A stretch of 64,000 nt of DNA from Mucilaginibacter aquatilis. Its GTDB lineage: Bacteria > Bacteroidota > Bacteroidia > Sphingobacteriales > Sphingobacteriaceae. Of this stretch, positions 19,073 to 28,249 are shown one piece after another. Made by a program: the position numbers and the translations under genes. The notes beneath the pieces were generated by a model. That model was not told the origin of the DNA, searched no databases, and was given only the letters and a program-made list of their open reading frames with translations. The stretch lies in assembly GCF_009755275.1 (NCBI RefSeq), contig NZ_WQLA01000001.1, forward strand, positions 186,001 to 250,000. Reading direction: 5' to 3'. Position 1 is the first letter of the stretch. Each line of letters begins with the position of its first letter.

Positions 19073-20098
19073 ATGGAGTACATTATCATTGGTTTTTTAT
19101 GGCTTTCAATACTACTTTATCTTGTTTTGGGAGGTGCTGATTTTGGCGCAGGTATCATTGAGCTTTTTACCTCAAAACGGCATCGCTATCGCACACGTAA
19201 TACTGCCTACCACGCCATAGGCCCTATTTGGGAGGCCAACCATATGTGGCTTATTATTGCTGTAGTTATACTTTTTGTTGGCTTCCCGGTTATTTATAGT
19301 ACCATGTCTGTTTACCTGCATATTCCGCTGGTGGCTATGCTGCTGGGCATTACAGCGCGCGGTACGGCTTTTGTATTTAGAAATTATGACGCCGTAATTG
19401 ATAACATGCAACGCGTTTACAACCGCATTTTCCTGATTTCGAGCTTTATAACACCTTTGTTTTTAGGAATGATTGCCGGCGGTGTTATAGCAGGAAAAAT
19501 CAACCCCGACACCAACGATTTTTTAACAGCTTATGTTTGGCCCTGGTTTAACTGGTTTTCATTCACCATTGGGCTATTTACCGTTGCCTTATGCGGCTTC
19601 CTTGCATCAGTATATTTAATTGGCGAAGCCCCCTCGGGCGATGACAGGAACAGCTTTATACGCAAAGCCAAGCAATGGAATGTTATTGCCGTATTTTGCG
19701 GCGCATTGGTATTCATAGCGTCACTTGTTGAAAGTATACCACTCATGCAATGGATATTTGGCAACCCGGTTGGGGCAACAGCTGTAATTGCTGCATCAAT
19801 TTCTTTGTTGGTATTATGGCTGCTAATAAACAAAGGCAAAACTGTAGTTCCGCGTATTTTGGCAGGCTTTCAGGCAAGTATGATTTTATTGGCGGTTAGC
19901 TATGCTCACTTCCCCAACTTTGTGATTTTAAGCAACGGGCAACACCTCTCGCTATTTGAACATCAGGCACCAGCAGCTACAATGACTGCCTTAGCCTGGG
20001 CGCTTATCATTGGCAGTTTATTTATACTGCCGTCGTTGTTTTATCTGTATTATAGCTTCCAGAAAGACAGGCACAAGGGTAGTTTTGTAGAGCATTAA
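19073..20098 (+). CDS. cydB: Cytochrome bd-type quinol oxidase subunit II
   Basis: This 341-residue membrane protein begins with the family signature helix ending LVLGGADFGAGIIELF and has about eight to nine hydrophobic helices, including GPIWEANHMWLI. It pairs with CydA to form the oxidase core. The two-base gap after cydA indicates one transcript. The C-terminus ends in a short charged tail. Confidence 0.94.
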   Translation: MEYIIIGFLWLSILLYLVLGGADFGAGIIELFTSKRHRYRTRNTAYHAIGPIWEANHMWLIIAVVILFVGFPVIYSTMSVYLHIPLVAMLLGITARGTAFVFRNYDAVIDNMQRVYNRIFLISSFITPLFLGMIAGGVIAGKINPDTNDFLTAYVWPWFNWFSFTIGLFTVALCGFLASVYLIGEAPSGDDRNSFIRKAKQWNVIAVFCGALVFIASLVESIPLMQWIFGNPVGATAVIAASISLLVLWLLINKGKTVVPRILAGFQASMILLAVSYAHFPNFVILSNGQHLSLFEHQAPAATMTALAWALIIGSLFILPSLFYLYYSFQKDRHKGSFVEH

Positions 20099-20295
20099 GA
20101 GGCTGAATAGCGGCAATAGACAAGAGCCAGGTAGTTGCAGCGCCCTGTTATATCGAATTTAGTTCGGAACGTCACCAGATAATAAGGTTCATGCTTGGCT
20201 GTTCCATAGTTAAGGATATGGGGTGCTAAAACAAGTTCAGCGTAACATCGTGATAGCGTATATCTTCGAAATGCCAGTGTCCGGCAAGTTTCAAC

Positions 20296-20325
20296 AAAAA
20301 ATGTCACCCTACTAATAGGATGACA
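20296..20325 (-). terminator. Probable terminator of mqo
   Basis: On the minus strand TGTCATCCT-attagt-AGGGTGACA followed by T6 forms a hairpin with one mismatch, 45 bases after the mqo stop. The remaining bases of the 271-base cydB-mqo gap show nothing else. Confidence 0.75.
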
Positions 20326-20369
20326 TTGCCTTTTATATTTTCATTCACCTTTTTAAAAAAAAGTGGTGC

Positions 20370-21866
20370 TTACAATTCTAACACCTTTGTAGTACGTTCT
20401 CTTGTCTCGTTAGCAAGCTGTGCATTTTTAGCCATAGACTGACCGTATGACGGTATCATGCCTTTTAATTTGGCTTGCCACTCGGCCGATTGCGCCTGGC
20501 CTTTAAAGCAACGCTCAATCAACTGCACCATAATTGACACGGAGGTTGACGCTCCCGGCGATGCTCCCAATAAGGCGGCAATACTGCCATCAGCTGCTGC
20601 CACCACTTCGGTACCGAATTCAAGAACGCCGCCACGCTTAGGGTCTTTTTTAATAACCTGTACACGTTGTCCGGCAATGTCCAACTGCCAGTCTTCGGAT
20701 TTAGCGTTAGGGAAGTAATCCTTTAACGCTGCCAGACGATCGTCTGCCGATTGCGTTACCTGGCTAATAAGGTATTTTGTTAACGGAATATTGTCGATAC
20801 CGGCTTTCATCATCGGGAAGATATTACCGGCATTGATAGAGGTAAACAAATCAGTTAATGAGCCATTCTTTAGAAAACGGGTTGAAAAGCCTGCGTAAGG
20901 GCCAAACAGTAAAGCTTTTTTGCCATTAATCATACGGGTATCCAAATGCGGTACCGACATTGGCGGCGAACCTACCGATGCCTTGCCGTATACTTTAGCC
21001 TGGTGGCGTTCAATAACATCGGGGTTATTACAAACCAGCCATTGCCCGCTCACCGGGAACCCACCGAAACCACGGCTTTCAGGAATATCAGATTTTTGAA
21101 GCAAATGTAAAGCTCCGCCACCGGCACCAACAAATACAAACCTGGCTTTCAATTTTACTTTGTTGCCACTGGCTGTATCTTTTACACGCACGCGCCATGA
21201 TCCGTCTTTGTCGCGCTTTAAGTCACGCACTTCGTGCTGCAGGTGAAGGTTTACCCCGGGCTGCTGCTTAAGATAGTTGAAAAGGCTATTGGTTAACGCG
21301 CCAAAATTAACGTCGGTACCCAGGTCCATGCGGTTTGCAGACACTTTTTCATCAGCATTGCGGCCTTCCATTACTAACGGCATCCAGTTTTGCAGTTGAG
21401 CAGCATCTTCTGAGTAAGCCATATCGGCAAAAAAGTGATGTTTTACTAATGCCTCATAACGCTTGCGCAAATAGGTTACATTCTCTTCGCCCCAAACAAA
21501 GCTCATATGCGGCACGGCCGATATAAATGACTTGGGCGAATCGATGATCTTGTTTTCAATTAAAAACGACCAAAACTCCTTTGAAACCTCAAACTGCTCC
21601 GCAATTTTAATAGCTTTTGATATATCAACTGTACCATCGCCAAGCTGCGGGGTATAATTTAGCTCGCAAAAGGCAGAGTGGCCGGTACCTGCATTGTTCA
21701 TAGCATCCGAACTTTCGGCAGCCATTACATCCAGGCGTTCAAATATCTCAATTGTAAGATCAGGTTGAAGCTGTTTTAACATGAGGCCTAAAGTGGCGCT
21801 CATAATTCCGGCTCCAATCAGCACAACATCAGTTACGGGTTTCTGGGTATATTCGGTGTTAGTCAT
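20370..21866 (-). CDS. mqo: Malate:quinone oxidoreductase
   Basis: The 498-residue FAD enzyme oxidises L-malate to oxaloacetate and passes electrons to the quinone pool at the membrane face. The N-terminal FAD-binding fold is VVLIGAGIMSATLGLML, followed by NNAGTGHSAFCELNYTP, then VFVGAGGGALHLLQKSDIPE and GGFPVSGQWLVC, and near the C-terminus LLGASPGASTSVSIM, all as in E. coli-type Mqo of about 500-550 residues. It is monocistronic and converges on cydAB, whose product would re-oxidise the same quinones. Confidence 0.96.
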   Translation of the reverse strand: MTNTEYTQKPVTDVVLIGAGIMSATLGLMLKQLQPDLTIEIFERLDVMAAESSDAMNNAGTGHSAFCELNYTPQLGDGTVDISKAIKIAEQFEVSKEFWSFLIENKIIDSPKSFISAVPHMSFVWGEENVTYLRKRYEALVKHHFFADMAYSEDAAQLQNWMPLVMEGRNADEKVSANRMDLGTDVNFGALTNSLFNYLKQQPGVNLHLQHEVRDLKRDKDGSWRVRVKDTASGNKVKLKARFVFVGAGGGALHLLQKSDIPESRGFGGFPVSGQWLVCNNPDVIERHQAKVYGKASVGSPPMSVPHLDTRMINGKKALLFGPYAGFSTRFLKNGSLTDLFTSINAGNIFPMMKAGIDNIPLTKYLISQVTQSADDRLAALKDYFPNAKSEDWQLDIAGQRVQVIKKDPKRGGVLEFGTEVVAAADGSIAALLGASPGASTSVSIMVQLIERCFKGQAQSAEWQAKLKGMIPSYGQSMAKNAQLANETRERTTKVLEL

Positions 21867-22266
21867 TTTCGATTTTCGGACGGTACAAATGCGTGCGCAA
21901 TTTACAATGTACGTGATAAAAACGGCGTGATATTACGATTTTTAATCATAAAATTTACAATTAATATGATATTGAACAACGTTTCGATGTGTATATCAAA
22001 CCAAACCACCTCATTGTAAAATCCTTTAATGAAAGTATTCTTTTACCTTTTTGTTTTCAAAAGCACGAGGTATCTGATTTACAGGGTGCAATAAGTAAGT
22101 TCCTCAATAACTCAACTAAGTGGTTTTTGCCTTTACACTGCTCAGTTATGCAACTTCAAGGATACTATGACCCCTTTACAACTATGCATTGTAGCTTATA
22201 AAGCAACAATATTAACGCCCAACTGTAACTTTTAATACAAAAATTTATTCAAAAATTAATTTACTT
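21867..22266. other. 400-base intergenic region between mqo and the alpha/beta hydrolase gene
   Basis: AT-rich stretch holding both divergent promoters. A 70-codon plus-strand frame at 21989-22201 lacks a recognisable start context or motif and I do not call it. No terminator or clear operator. Confidence 0.4.
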
Positions 22267-23076
22267 ATGAAAGGCACTATCATTTTTATACACGGCATGT
22301 TTCAGAACGCTAAAAGCTGGAATAATTGGGTTGAACATTTTACCGCTAAAGGGTACAATTGCATAGCAGAATCATGGCCGCTACATGAAGGCGAACCTGC
22401 TGAGCTTAGAGCAAACGTACCAAACGGCTTGGGCGAGTTACGTTTAGCAACAATTACTGACAAATACCGCCAGCTTGCCGCCGCACAAACTGAAAAGCCA
22501 ATAATTATTGGCCACTCTGTAGGTGGCCTTATTACTCAAATACTTGTTAACGAGGGTTTAGCTAAACTTGGAGTACCGGTAAGTACAGTAGCACCCAATG
22601 CAATGATATCATTTGATTGGGGCTTTGTAAAAAACAGCGCGCTTATAACAAACCCACTCAAAGGCGATGATGCATTTATAATGGATGCAGAAAGCTTTCA
22701 TGGCTCATTCGCCAATACCATGAGCGAAGAGGCTGCTAAGCAGGCATGGCAAGATACAGCCACCAATGATAGCCGCAACGTACTACGCGATTGCTTGGGC
22801 GAAGATGGTAAAGTTGACCTTGATTTACCGCACGTGCCTATGCTGTTTATTGCTGGTGAAGAAGATCAGATTATCCCTTACGAGCTATGCGAAAAAAACG
22901 CAAAAGCTTACACAGATGAAATTAGTTTTACTGACCATAAAACGTTTGCAAACCGTAGTCATTTCATTTGCAATGAACCTGGTTGGGAAGAGGTTTTACA
23001 AACCGTATCAAGCTGGATTGACGAAAAAGAAAATGCACCGACGTACAATGCCCAGCCAATTGACATCGAATCTTAA
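22267..23076 (+). CDS. Alpha/beta hydrolase, probable esterase or lipase-like
   Basis: A 269-residue cytosolic alpha/beta hydrolase. It starts with the oxyanion strand TIIFIHGMFQNAKSW, has nucleophile Ser84 in the elbow GHSVGG, an acidic residue in AGEEDQIIP around residue 199-202 and a catalytic histidine in ANRSHF about residue 238. There is no signal peptide. Substrate cannot be told; it lies 164 bases before the desaturase on the same strand but behind a probable terminator, so functional linkage is not implied. Start ATG at 22267 fits the first beta strand. Confidence 0.88.
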   Translation: MKGTIIFIHGMFQNAKSWNNWVEHFTAKGYNCIAESWPLHEGEPAELRANVPNGLGELRLATITDKYRQLAAAQTEKPIIIGHSVGGLITQILVNEGLAKLGVPVSTVAPNAMISFDWGFVKNSALITNPLKGDDAFIMDAESFHGSFANTMSEEAAKQAWQDTATNDSRNVLRDCLGEDGKVDLDLPHVPMLFIAGEEDQIIPYELCEKNAKAYTDEISFTDHKTFANRSHFICNEPGWEEVLQTVSSWIDEKENAPTYNAQPIDIES

Positions 23077-23100
23077 TTAATTCTTAATATTTGTGCAATT

Positions 23101-23144
23101 AAGCCTCACACCCAACGTTATAGACTCGGTGATGGGGCTTTTTA
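23101..23144 (+). terminator. Possible terminator after the hydrolase gene
   Basis: AAGCC-TCAC pairs with GTGA-tgg-GGCTT with a bulge, followed by T5. Imperfect but well placed, about 25 bases after the stop. Confidence 0.5.
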
Positions 23145-23240
23145 CTTATCAGCGACTTTATAAATATAAATTTTTAGCAAATCTTAAATTTATTTACCTT
23201 TATTATCTTTACAAACATAAATTAAGTTACCACATTAAGT

Positions 23241-24245
23241 ATGAAGAAAAAAAGTTTTAGATGGTCTGATGAGAGCGAACCGCACAAACACAGGACGAAG
23301 ACCATTATTAAAGAACATCCGGAATTGCGCACCCTTATAGGTCGTAATCCGTATACTTTTTTAGTTATATCACTTTGTGTTGGGGTACAAATTGCCGCTG
23401 CTTATTTTCTTAAAGATGCAGCATGGTACTGGATTGCACTGGCTGCTTATTGCATAGGTGCCTTTGCCTGTCATACCCTGTTTGTGTGCATTCATGAATG
23501 TGCCCACAACTTAATTTTTAAAAATAAGACTGCTAATACATGGGCAGGCATCTTTGCCAATTTGCCTACATTGCTGCCAAGCTCTGTATCGTTCCAAAAA
23601 TATCACTTAAAGCATCACTCATTTCAGGGCGTTGAAGCTTTAGATGCGGACATGCCTTTTCGCTGGGAAGCTAAACTTATTAATAATTCAACTTTTGGTA
23701 AAGCAATATGGTTGCTGTTCTACCCTATTTTCCAAGCTTTACGTCCATTCCGTTTAAAAGAAATTAACTTAGTTGACGGCTGGACTGCAGTTAACTGGTT
23801 GGTACAAATTGCCTTTACCGGTGCAGTGATTTACTTTTTAGGCTGGAAAGCTGTATTGTATCTTGTTTTAAGTTTCTTCTTCTCGGTTGGCTTGCATCCG
23901 CTGGGTGCACGTTGGGTTCAGGAGCATTTCTTAACACACGGCGAACAGGAAACAAAAAGTTATTACGGCAGGCTGAACGGGCCAAACCTTAACGTTGGCT
24001 TTCATAACGAGCACCATGATTTTCCTTCAATTCCATGGAACAATCTTCCAAAAGTTAAGGCAATTGCAGGCAAGCATTACGAGGATTTAGGTTACCATAC
24101 ATCGTACACCCGCTTACTGTTTGAATTTTTATTTGACCGCGAACTATCTGTGTTTTCACGTACAGCCCGCATTAACCGCGGCAAAATAGCGGCTCCTAAA
24201 GCTAAAACACTTGATGCTACCGAACCTGAGGTAAGTGTAGCTTAA
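23241..24245 (+). CDS. Membrane fatty-acyl desaturase resembling sphingolipid delta-4 desaturase (DES1)
   Basis: A 334-residue di-iron desaturase with three histidine boxes: HECAH at residues 85-89, HLKHH at 122-126 and HNEHHDFP at 255-262. Around them the wording tracks eukaryotic dihydroceramide delta-4 desaturase DES1 rather than ordinary bacterial acyl-lipid desaturases: an N-terminal PHKHRTKTIIKEHPEL like the DES1 'PHxxRRxxIxxxYPEI', FANLPTLLP, SVSFQKYHLKHHSFQG, GLHPLGARWVQEHF, and NVGFHNEHHDFPSIPWNNLP. Box positions and length (DES1 about 323) agree. I compared from memory, so homology level is unquantified. The genome makes ceramides (spt operon 13 kb away), so a substrate is plausible. 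It would introduce a trans double bond in the sphingoid base; hydroxylase activity is also possible. Confidence 0.82.
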   Translation: MKKKSFRWSDESEPHKHRTKTIIKEHPELRTLIGRNPYTFLVISLCVGVQIAAAYFLKDAAWYWIALAAYCIGAFACHTLFVCIHECAHNLIFKNKTANTWAGIFANLPTLLPSSVSFQKYHLKHHSFQGVEALDADMPFRWEAKLINNSTFGKAIWLLFYPIFQALRPFRLKEINLVDGWTAVNWLVQIAFTGAVIYFLGWKAVLYLVLSFFFSVGLHPLGARWVQEHFLTHGEQETKSYYGRLNGPNLNVGFHNEHHDFPSIPWNNLPKVKAIAGKHYEDLGYHTSYTRLLFEFLFDRELSVFSRTARINRGKIAAPKAKTLDATEPEVSVA

Positions 24246-24259
24246 GCTTAAACGTCATA

Positions 24260-24299
24260 AAAAAAGAAAGGGGATGCTACCGCATCCCCTTTCTTTTTT
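24260..24299. terminator. Bidirectional terminator between the desaturase and dsbA-like genes
   Basis: A perfect 18-bp stem (24260-24277 with 24282-24299, core GGGGATGC/GCATCCCC) flanked by A- and T-runs serves the two convergent genes. Confidence 0.93.
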
Positions 24300-24310
24300 A
24301 TAATAAATTA

Positions 24311-25009
24311 TCAGCAGTTACCATCAGTATCGCAACTTGCACCCTCGTCACCGTTATTGGTATAACCGGGCTGTTGATACTCAGCATACGCGCTTATTAG
24401 TGTGTTTAAGAAAACTTCCGTTGCCTGTGCTCCTGATACAGCATAGCGGTCATTCACTACGAAAAACGGCACTCCTCTTATGCCAAGCTGTGCCGCTTCA
24501 TCTATATCAATGCTAACATCGTGCTTGTAAGCATCACTGTTAAGCATAGCTTTTACCTCTTCGCTGTCAATACCAATGGCTTCACCCAAAGATGCCAGTG
24601 TATCATCATCATCAATATTTTGACCGCCAGTAAAGTAAGCATTGAATAGCTGCTCTTCAGCCGCATCGCTCTTATTGTATTTTTTTGCCAGGTGAGTAAA
24701 GCGGTGGGCATTAAAACTGTTAGCAACAACTGCATTATCAAAATTATAACTTAAGCCAACCTGGTCGGCCATTTCGGTTACTTGCTGGCCAACTTGCTTT
24801 GCGTAATCTATTGTCCAGCCTTTGGCATCGGCAAGGTACTGGTGTATACTGATATTAGGGTTGGTTTCAAGAGCTGGATTAAGCTGAAAGCTCTTCCATT
24901 CAATTTGCACATCGTCTTTAAACTCAAAAGCGTTTAAGGCTTGCTCAAACCGCCGTTTGCCAATGTAGCAGAACGGACACATTACATCCGACCATATTTT
25001 TATTTTCAT
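24311..25009 (-). CDS. DsbA-family oxidoreductase, FrnE-like
   Basis: From ATG at 25009 the 232-residue protein begins MKIKIWSDVMCPFCYIGKRR, a thioredoxin-fold active site CPFC (Cys11, Cys14) of the FrnE/2-hydroxychromene-isomerase-like DsbA group. RGVPFFVVNDRYAVSGAQ near residue 180 is the cis-Pro region. No signal peptide, so it is cytosolic; the 11-residue upstream extension to 25042 is not needed. The C-terminus has an extra pair of cysteines (SCDTDGNC). Likely role is thiol-disulfide exchange under oxidative stress. It is 86 bases downstream of the next minus-strand gene. Confidence 0.9.
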   Translation of the reverse strand: MKIKIWSDVMCPFCYIGKRRFEQALNAFEFKDDVQIEWKSFQLNPALETNPNISIHQYLADAKGWTIDYAKQVGQQVTEMADQVGLSYNFDNAVVANSFNAHRFTHLAKKYNKSDAAEEQLFNAYFTGGQNIDDDDTLASLGEAIGIDSEEVKAMLNSDAYKHDVSIDIDEAAQLGIRGVPFFVVNDRYAVSGAQATEVFLNTLISAYAEYQQPGYTNNGDEGASCDTDGNC

Positions 25010-25095
25010 AGCAATAACAATAAAGCCAAATGTAGTAAGCATTATATATGCTTAGCTGCACTACCCGTAGGTATTACGATTGAATGACAGCTTAA

Positions 25096-26010
25096 TTACT
25101 TTTTGGGAACTGCATAATGGAATATAGGCTGCTTCATACCTTCACTTACGGTATAATAGCTGCGTCCGTTTGCGGCAAAACCTATGGCTTCACCCAAACG
25201 CTCCTGCTCATAGGCAGGCTGTTGTGGCTTGCGCTGCAGTGTTTGCCATATGGGTTCGTTGCCCTCTCTTTTCCAATAGTAAATACGGCTATAACTTTTT
25301 AAAACTACCTGTTTAGCATCTTTTGATATATCACCGCTAACAATCCATTTAAAAGGCTGCAAACCTCTAAAGTGCAGGTCGGCACGTTTGGTTAAAGTTA
25401 CCGTATCATTATTATTGAATAGTAAAGGAGCCGTATACACGCTTACTGATTTATGACGCTTGGTAACTATGTAAAGTAGCTTTTCCAGCGGATCAATCAT
25501 CAGTGTTTCGGCATCATGAGGTCCATCCGGGTATTTTAACGTTAAATTGGCATGCTTTACTCGCACGGTGCTGTCGGCCTTTGAGTAAAGGTCAGGCTCT
25601 TCGGCACGGTAAATATTTATGTTTGGGTAATTTTCGCCGTTATCGCCTATGTCACCAACGTAAACATAACTTTTTGTTGAATCAGGCCCTGGTCCAACGG
25701 CAATATCTTCACAATCGCGCACACCGTAGCCGGGCGCATCATCTGCTGAGTATTTGAATATTCCCATGAGCGCTCCATCAGGGCTTATAGCAAAAAATCG
25801 CCCTTCATCGCCGCTATCATTATGTATATAAAATATGTTCTGATGTTTTGATGAAGCGGCAATGCCCGAGGTTTCATTGTTAAGCTCGCTTTTTAGTTTA
25901 CCGGCAACGTAATTTTTATCGTCTTTTCTGTTTTGCGCATAGGCTGCCAGTTCGAGCGCTAAAATTAGCACCGGCCACAAAAACTTCCATCTGCGCGGGC
26001 GTGTTATCAT
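25096..26010 (-). CDS. Secreted beta-propeller-like protein of unknown function
   Basis: The 304-residue precursor has a signal peptide (cleavage near LAAYA-QN) after a basic N-terminus. The body has repeated short beta segments, with ETSGIAAS, FYIHNDSGDEGRFFAIS, DCEDIAVGPG, YVYVGDIGDNG and PHDAETLMIDP, the Asp/Glu-rich blade pattern of a six- or seven-blade propeller; similar Bacteroidota proteins are annotated only as hypothetical or PE-PGRS-like. Likely exported; ligand unknown. Probably transcribed alone or with the downstream dsbA-like gene. Confidence 0.8.
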   Translation of the reverse strand: MITRPRRWKFLWPVLILALELAAYAQNRKDDKNYVAGKLKSELNNETSGIAASSKHQNIFYIHNDSGDEGRFFAISPDGALMGIFKYSADDAPGYGVRDCEDIAVGPGPDSTKSYVYVGDIGDNGENYPNINIYRAEEPDLYSKADSTVRVKHANLTLKYPDGPHDAETLMIDPLEKLLYIVTKRHKSVSVYTAPLLFNNNDTVTLTKRADLHFRGLQPFKWIVSGDISKDAKQVVLKSYSRIYYWKREGNEPIWQTLQRKPQQPAYEQERLGEAIGFAANGRSYYTVSEGMKQPIFHYAVPKK

Positions 26011-26221
26011 CCAAATTAAAACGCAAACTTAAGCTAAAAGTTACAATTAAAATAATACACGAGTGGCTCCGTTAATAAAGTATCAATAATAGCATCTTAA
26101 ACATATGAACTTGTAAAAGTTAGAAATGTTTAAGAATGCGCTAAGCAATCAGAACTCCTTTCGATTTAGTTTGTTATACCCATGTATTTGCCTTTGATAT
26201 AAACCATATAACTTAAGTACT

Positions 26222-26419
26222 ATGGAAACGCCTGTAAAACATTATAAGTTTATTAATAGCCGAACAGACAACGTAATTTTCTACTACTCGTTAGATGCCG
26301 GCCTAAGTGATGAGCAGCGCAAAGAAAAGCTAGAAGCAGTAAAGGCCGACGTAGCCAGCAAAAACGGCGTTTTTTTGAATACCGTTTATTGGGAAGAAGT
26401 TAAAGAAAACGAGGATTAA
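26222..26419 (+). CDS. Small conserved-looking protein, 65 residues
   Basis: Starts METPVKHYKF and is rich in charged residues with a predicted helix (LSDEQRKEKLEAVKADVASKN). Codon use is like the neighbours and the frame is clean. No motif, signal or membrane segment. It precedes the DUF3810 gene by 62 bases on the same strand. Function unknown. Confidence 0.6.
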   Translation: METPVKHYKFINSRTDNVIFYYSLDAGLSDEQRKEKLEAVKADVASKNGVFLNTVYWEEVKENED

Positions 26420-26481
26420 TAAACACCTACATATTTTGCTGGTTGATTTGCTATTCAAATGGTGCAACATTATTTTGCACC

Positions 26482-27582
26482 ATGTTTAGCTCAGCGGGCA
26501 ATTCCAAAAAAAATCACAACGTACTTTTTATTATAACCGGCCTGACGGCTGCGTTGTTCCTGCTGTTTATAGCAGGCTGCTACCCTTATTTTGTAGAATC
26601 GTATTACACTAACGGTTTTTATCAGGGTATAAGCCTTGTATTGCACCTGGTATTTGGTTGGCTTCCCGTAAGCATAGGCGACCTTTTATATATGCTTTTA
26701 ATTGCAGCATTAGCATATTCCATCATCAGTATTGTTAAGTATTTACTCCTTAAAAATTATTCGGCTTTAAAAGGTGGTTCATTAAGGCTTATTATAGGTT
26801 TACAAACGTTCGCTGTAGTCTTTTACTTATTTTGGGGATTGAATTATTCGCGCCCACCTGCTGCTCAAATTTTGAATTTAACAGACAGCGTTTACACATT
26901 AACCGAACTTAAGGCCGCAACCGCTTTACTTATAGATAGCACGAACGCAACAAGAGCAAGGCTTACTGTAAAAGATTTATCGGTAACCAATACACAAGTG
27001 TATAACCAGGCGGTGAATGCAATAAAAGAGTTGGCTTTCACAAACAAAAATTTCGAAAGTCATTACCCGTCTGTTAAGCCTGCGTTGTTTACACCGCTTA
27101 TAAATTACTTTAGTACAGCGGGGTATTTCAATCCACTTACCGGGGAAGCGCAGGTAAATTACAGCATGCCTAAAACTAACCGCCCGTTTACCTCATGCCA
27201 TGAGCTGGCGCACCAAATTGGTTTTGCACGCGAGGATGAGGCTAACTTTGTAGGATTTTTAGCGGCAAAACAATCACCCCATGCCTTGCTGAAATATTCG
27301 GGTTACTATATGGCTATGCAGGAGTTTATGCATAATATTTACAGGCGAGACAGTGTAGGATTCAAACAGTTGAAAGTCAGGTTATCTCCTAGTGTTAAAC
27401 AGGATCTTAAAGCAGATAACAGGTATTGGGATAAATACGAATCAAAGCTAAATGCAATCAGTGGATTATTTTACGATAACTTCCTTAAGCTTAATAACCA
27501 GCCTGAAGGCATCCATACTTATAACCGGATGATTATTTTAACCATGGCCTATTTAAAAAAAGAAGATATGCTGAATAGATAA
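26482..27582 (+). CDS. DUF3810 membrane protein with HExxH motif
   Basis: This 366-residue protein (ATG at 26482; an earlier TTG at 26443 is less likely) has about three N-terminal transmembrane helices in the first 130 residues and a C-terminal domain with TSCHELAHQIGFAREDEANF. HELAH plus a downstream Glu is a zinc-metalloprotease signature (HExxH…E), although DUF3810 is not biochemically described to my knowledge. The catalytic domain would sit next to the membrane on the periplasmic or cytoplasmic face. Single gene, convergent with the DUF47 gene. Confidence 0.85.
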   Translation: MFSSAGNSKKNHNVLFIITGLTAALFLLFIAGCYPYFVESYYTNGFYQGISLVLHLVFGWLPVSIGDLLYMLLIAALAYSIISIVKYLLLKNYSALKGGSLRLIIGLQTFAVVFYLFWGLNYSRPPAAQILNLTDSVYTLTELKAATALLIDSTNATRARLTVKDLSVTNTQVYNQAVNAIKELAFTNKNFESHYPSVKPALFTPLINYFSTAGYFNPLTGEAQVNYSMPKTNRPFTSCHELAHQIGFAREDEANFVGFLAAKQSPHALLKYSGYYMAMQEFMHNIYRRDSVGFKQLKVRLSPSVKQDLKADNRYWDKYESKLNAISGLFYDNFLKLNNQPEGIHTYNRMIILTMAYLKKEDMLNR

Positions 27583-27604
27583 ATACTAAGCAGGATGTAA
27601 TAGA

Positions 27605-28249
27605 TTAACTGTTTTTTACCAAAATGCTCTCTACAACAAAGGCAATATCCTCAAACTTATCTGTTGTGCGTTCAAGTGCACCCAGAATTTCGCTATGCTT
27701 GATGAGTTGAATTGAGTCGGTTTCATGCGCGTTTAGCTGAGCAAAACCCCTGTCGTACACATCATCTGCATCGTGCTCCAGTTGCTTAATACGGGTACAT
27801 AACGTTGTAATGGCTTCGCGGTCGGATAAGTTCCGAAGTGCCTTTAAACATAGTTGGGCCTGTTGTGCAGCTTCATTAATAATACCGCATAATTCAAGCA
27901 TAGGCGGCGTTATGCTGCTTAACGAGTATAGGTTAATACGCCTCGCCGATGAATCTACATAATCAGATGCAGCGCTAATAGCCGATGCCAGGTCATAAAT
28001 ATCTGTACGTTCAAAAGGTGATACCAGCGCCTTACCGGCCGTGTAATATACCTGACGCTTGATTTCGGCCGAATGTGTTTTAAGACGGCTTATTTGAGCA
28101 AACTCAGTTTTTTGTTCGGGCTCCCATTTACCTTGTACTGCTTCATTTAACAGTTTTGCCATGGTAGCACAGTTGGCAGCAGCGCTGTCAAACAAACCAA
28201 AAAACAATTGATCATTATCAGGAAGGAATTTACTTAATACGCTGCTCAT
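27605..28249 (-). CDS. DUF47/PhoU-like phosphate transport regulator
   Basis: A 214-residue all-helical protein. FDSAAANCATMAKLLNEAV, the long central helices, LEHDADDVYDRGFAQL (EHxxDxxxxx, the PhoU metal-site motif) and KHSEILGALERTTDKFEDIAFVVESILVKNS match DUF47 proteins that modulate Pit phosphate transporters. Usually such a gene sits next to pit; no transporter is adjacent here. Its start is followed upstream by a 138-base divergent gap. Confidence 0.88.
   Translation of the reverse strand: MSSVLSKFLPDNDQLFFGLFDSAAANCATMAKLLNEAVQGKWEPEQKTEFAQISRLKTHSAEIKRQVYYTAGKALVSPFERTDIYDLASAISAASDYVDSSARRINLYSLSSITPPMLELCGIINEAAQQAQLCLKALRNLSDREAITTLCTRIKQLEHDADDVYDRGFAQLNAHETDSIQLIKHSEILGALERTTDKFEDIAFVVESILVKNS

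Noticed and set aside
20095..20307. 70-codon minus-strand frame after cydB
   Set aside because: No motif, atypical composition, overlaps the cydB stop; its start falls inside the mqo terminator hairpin.
21989..22201. 70-codon plus-strand frame in the mqo-hydrolase gap
   Set aside because: No recognisable start context, signal or family; composition looks like random AT-rich sequence.
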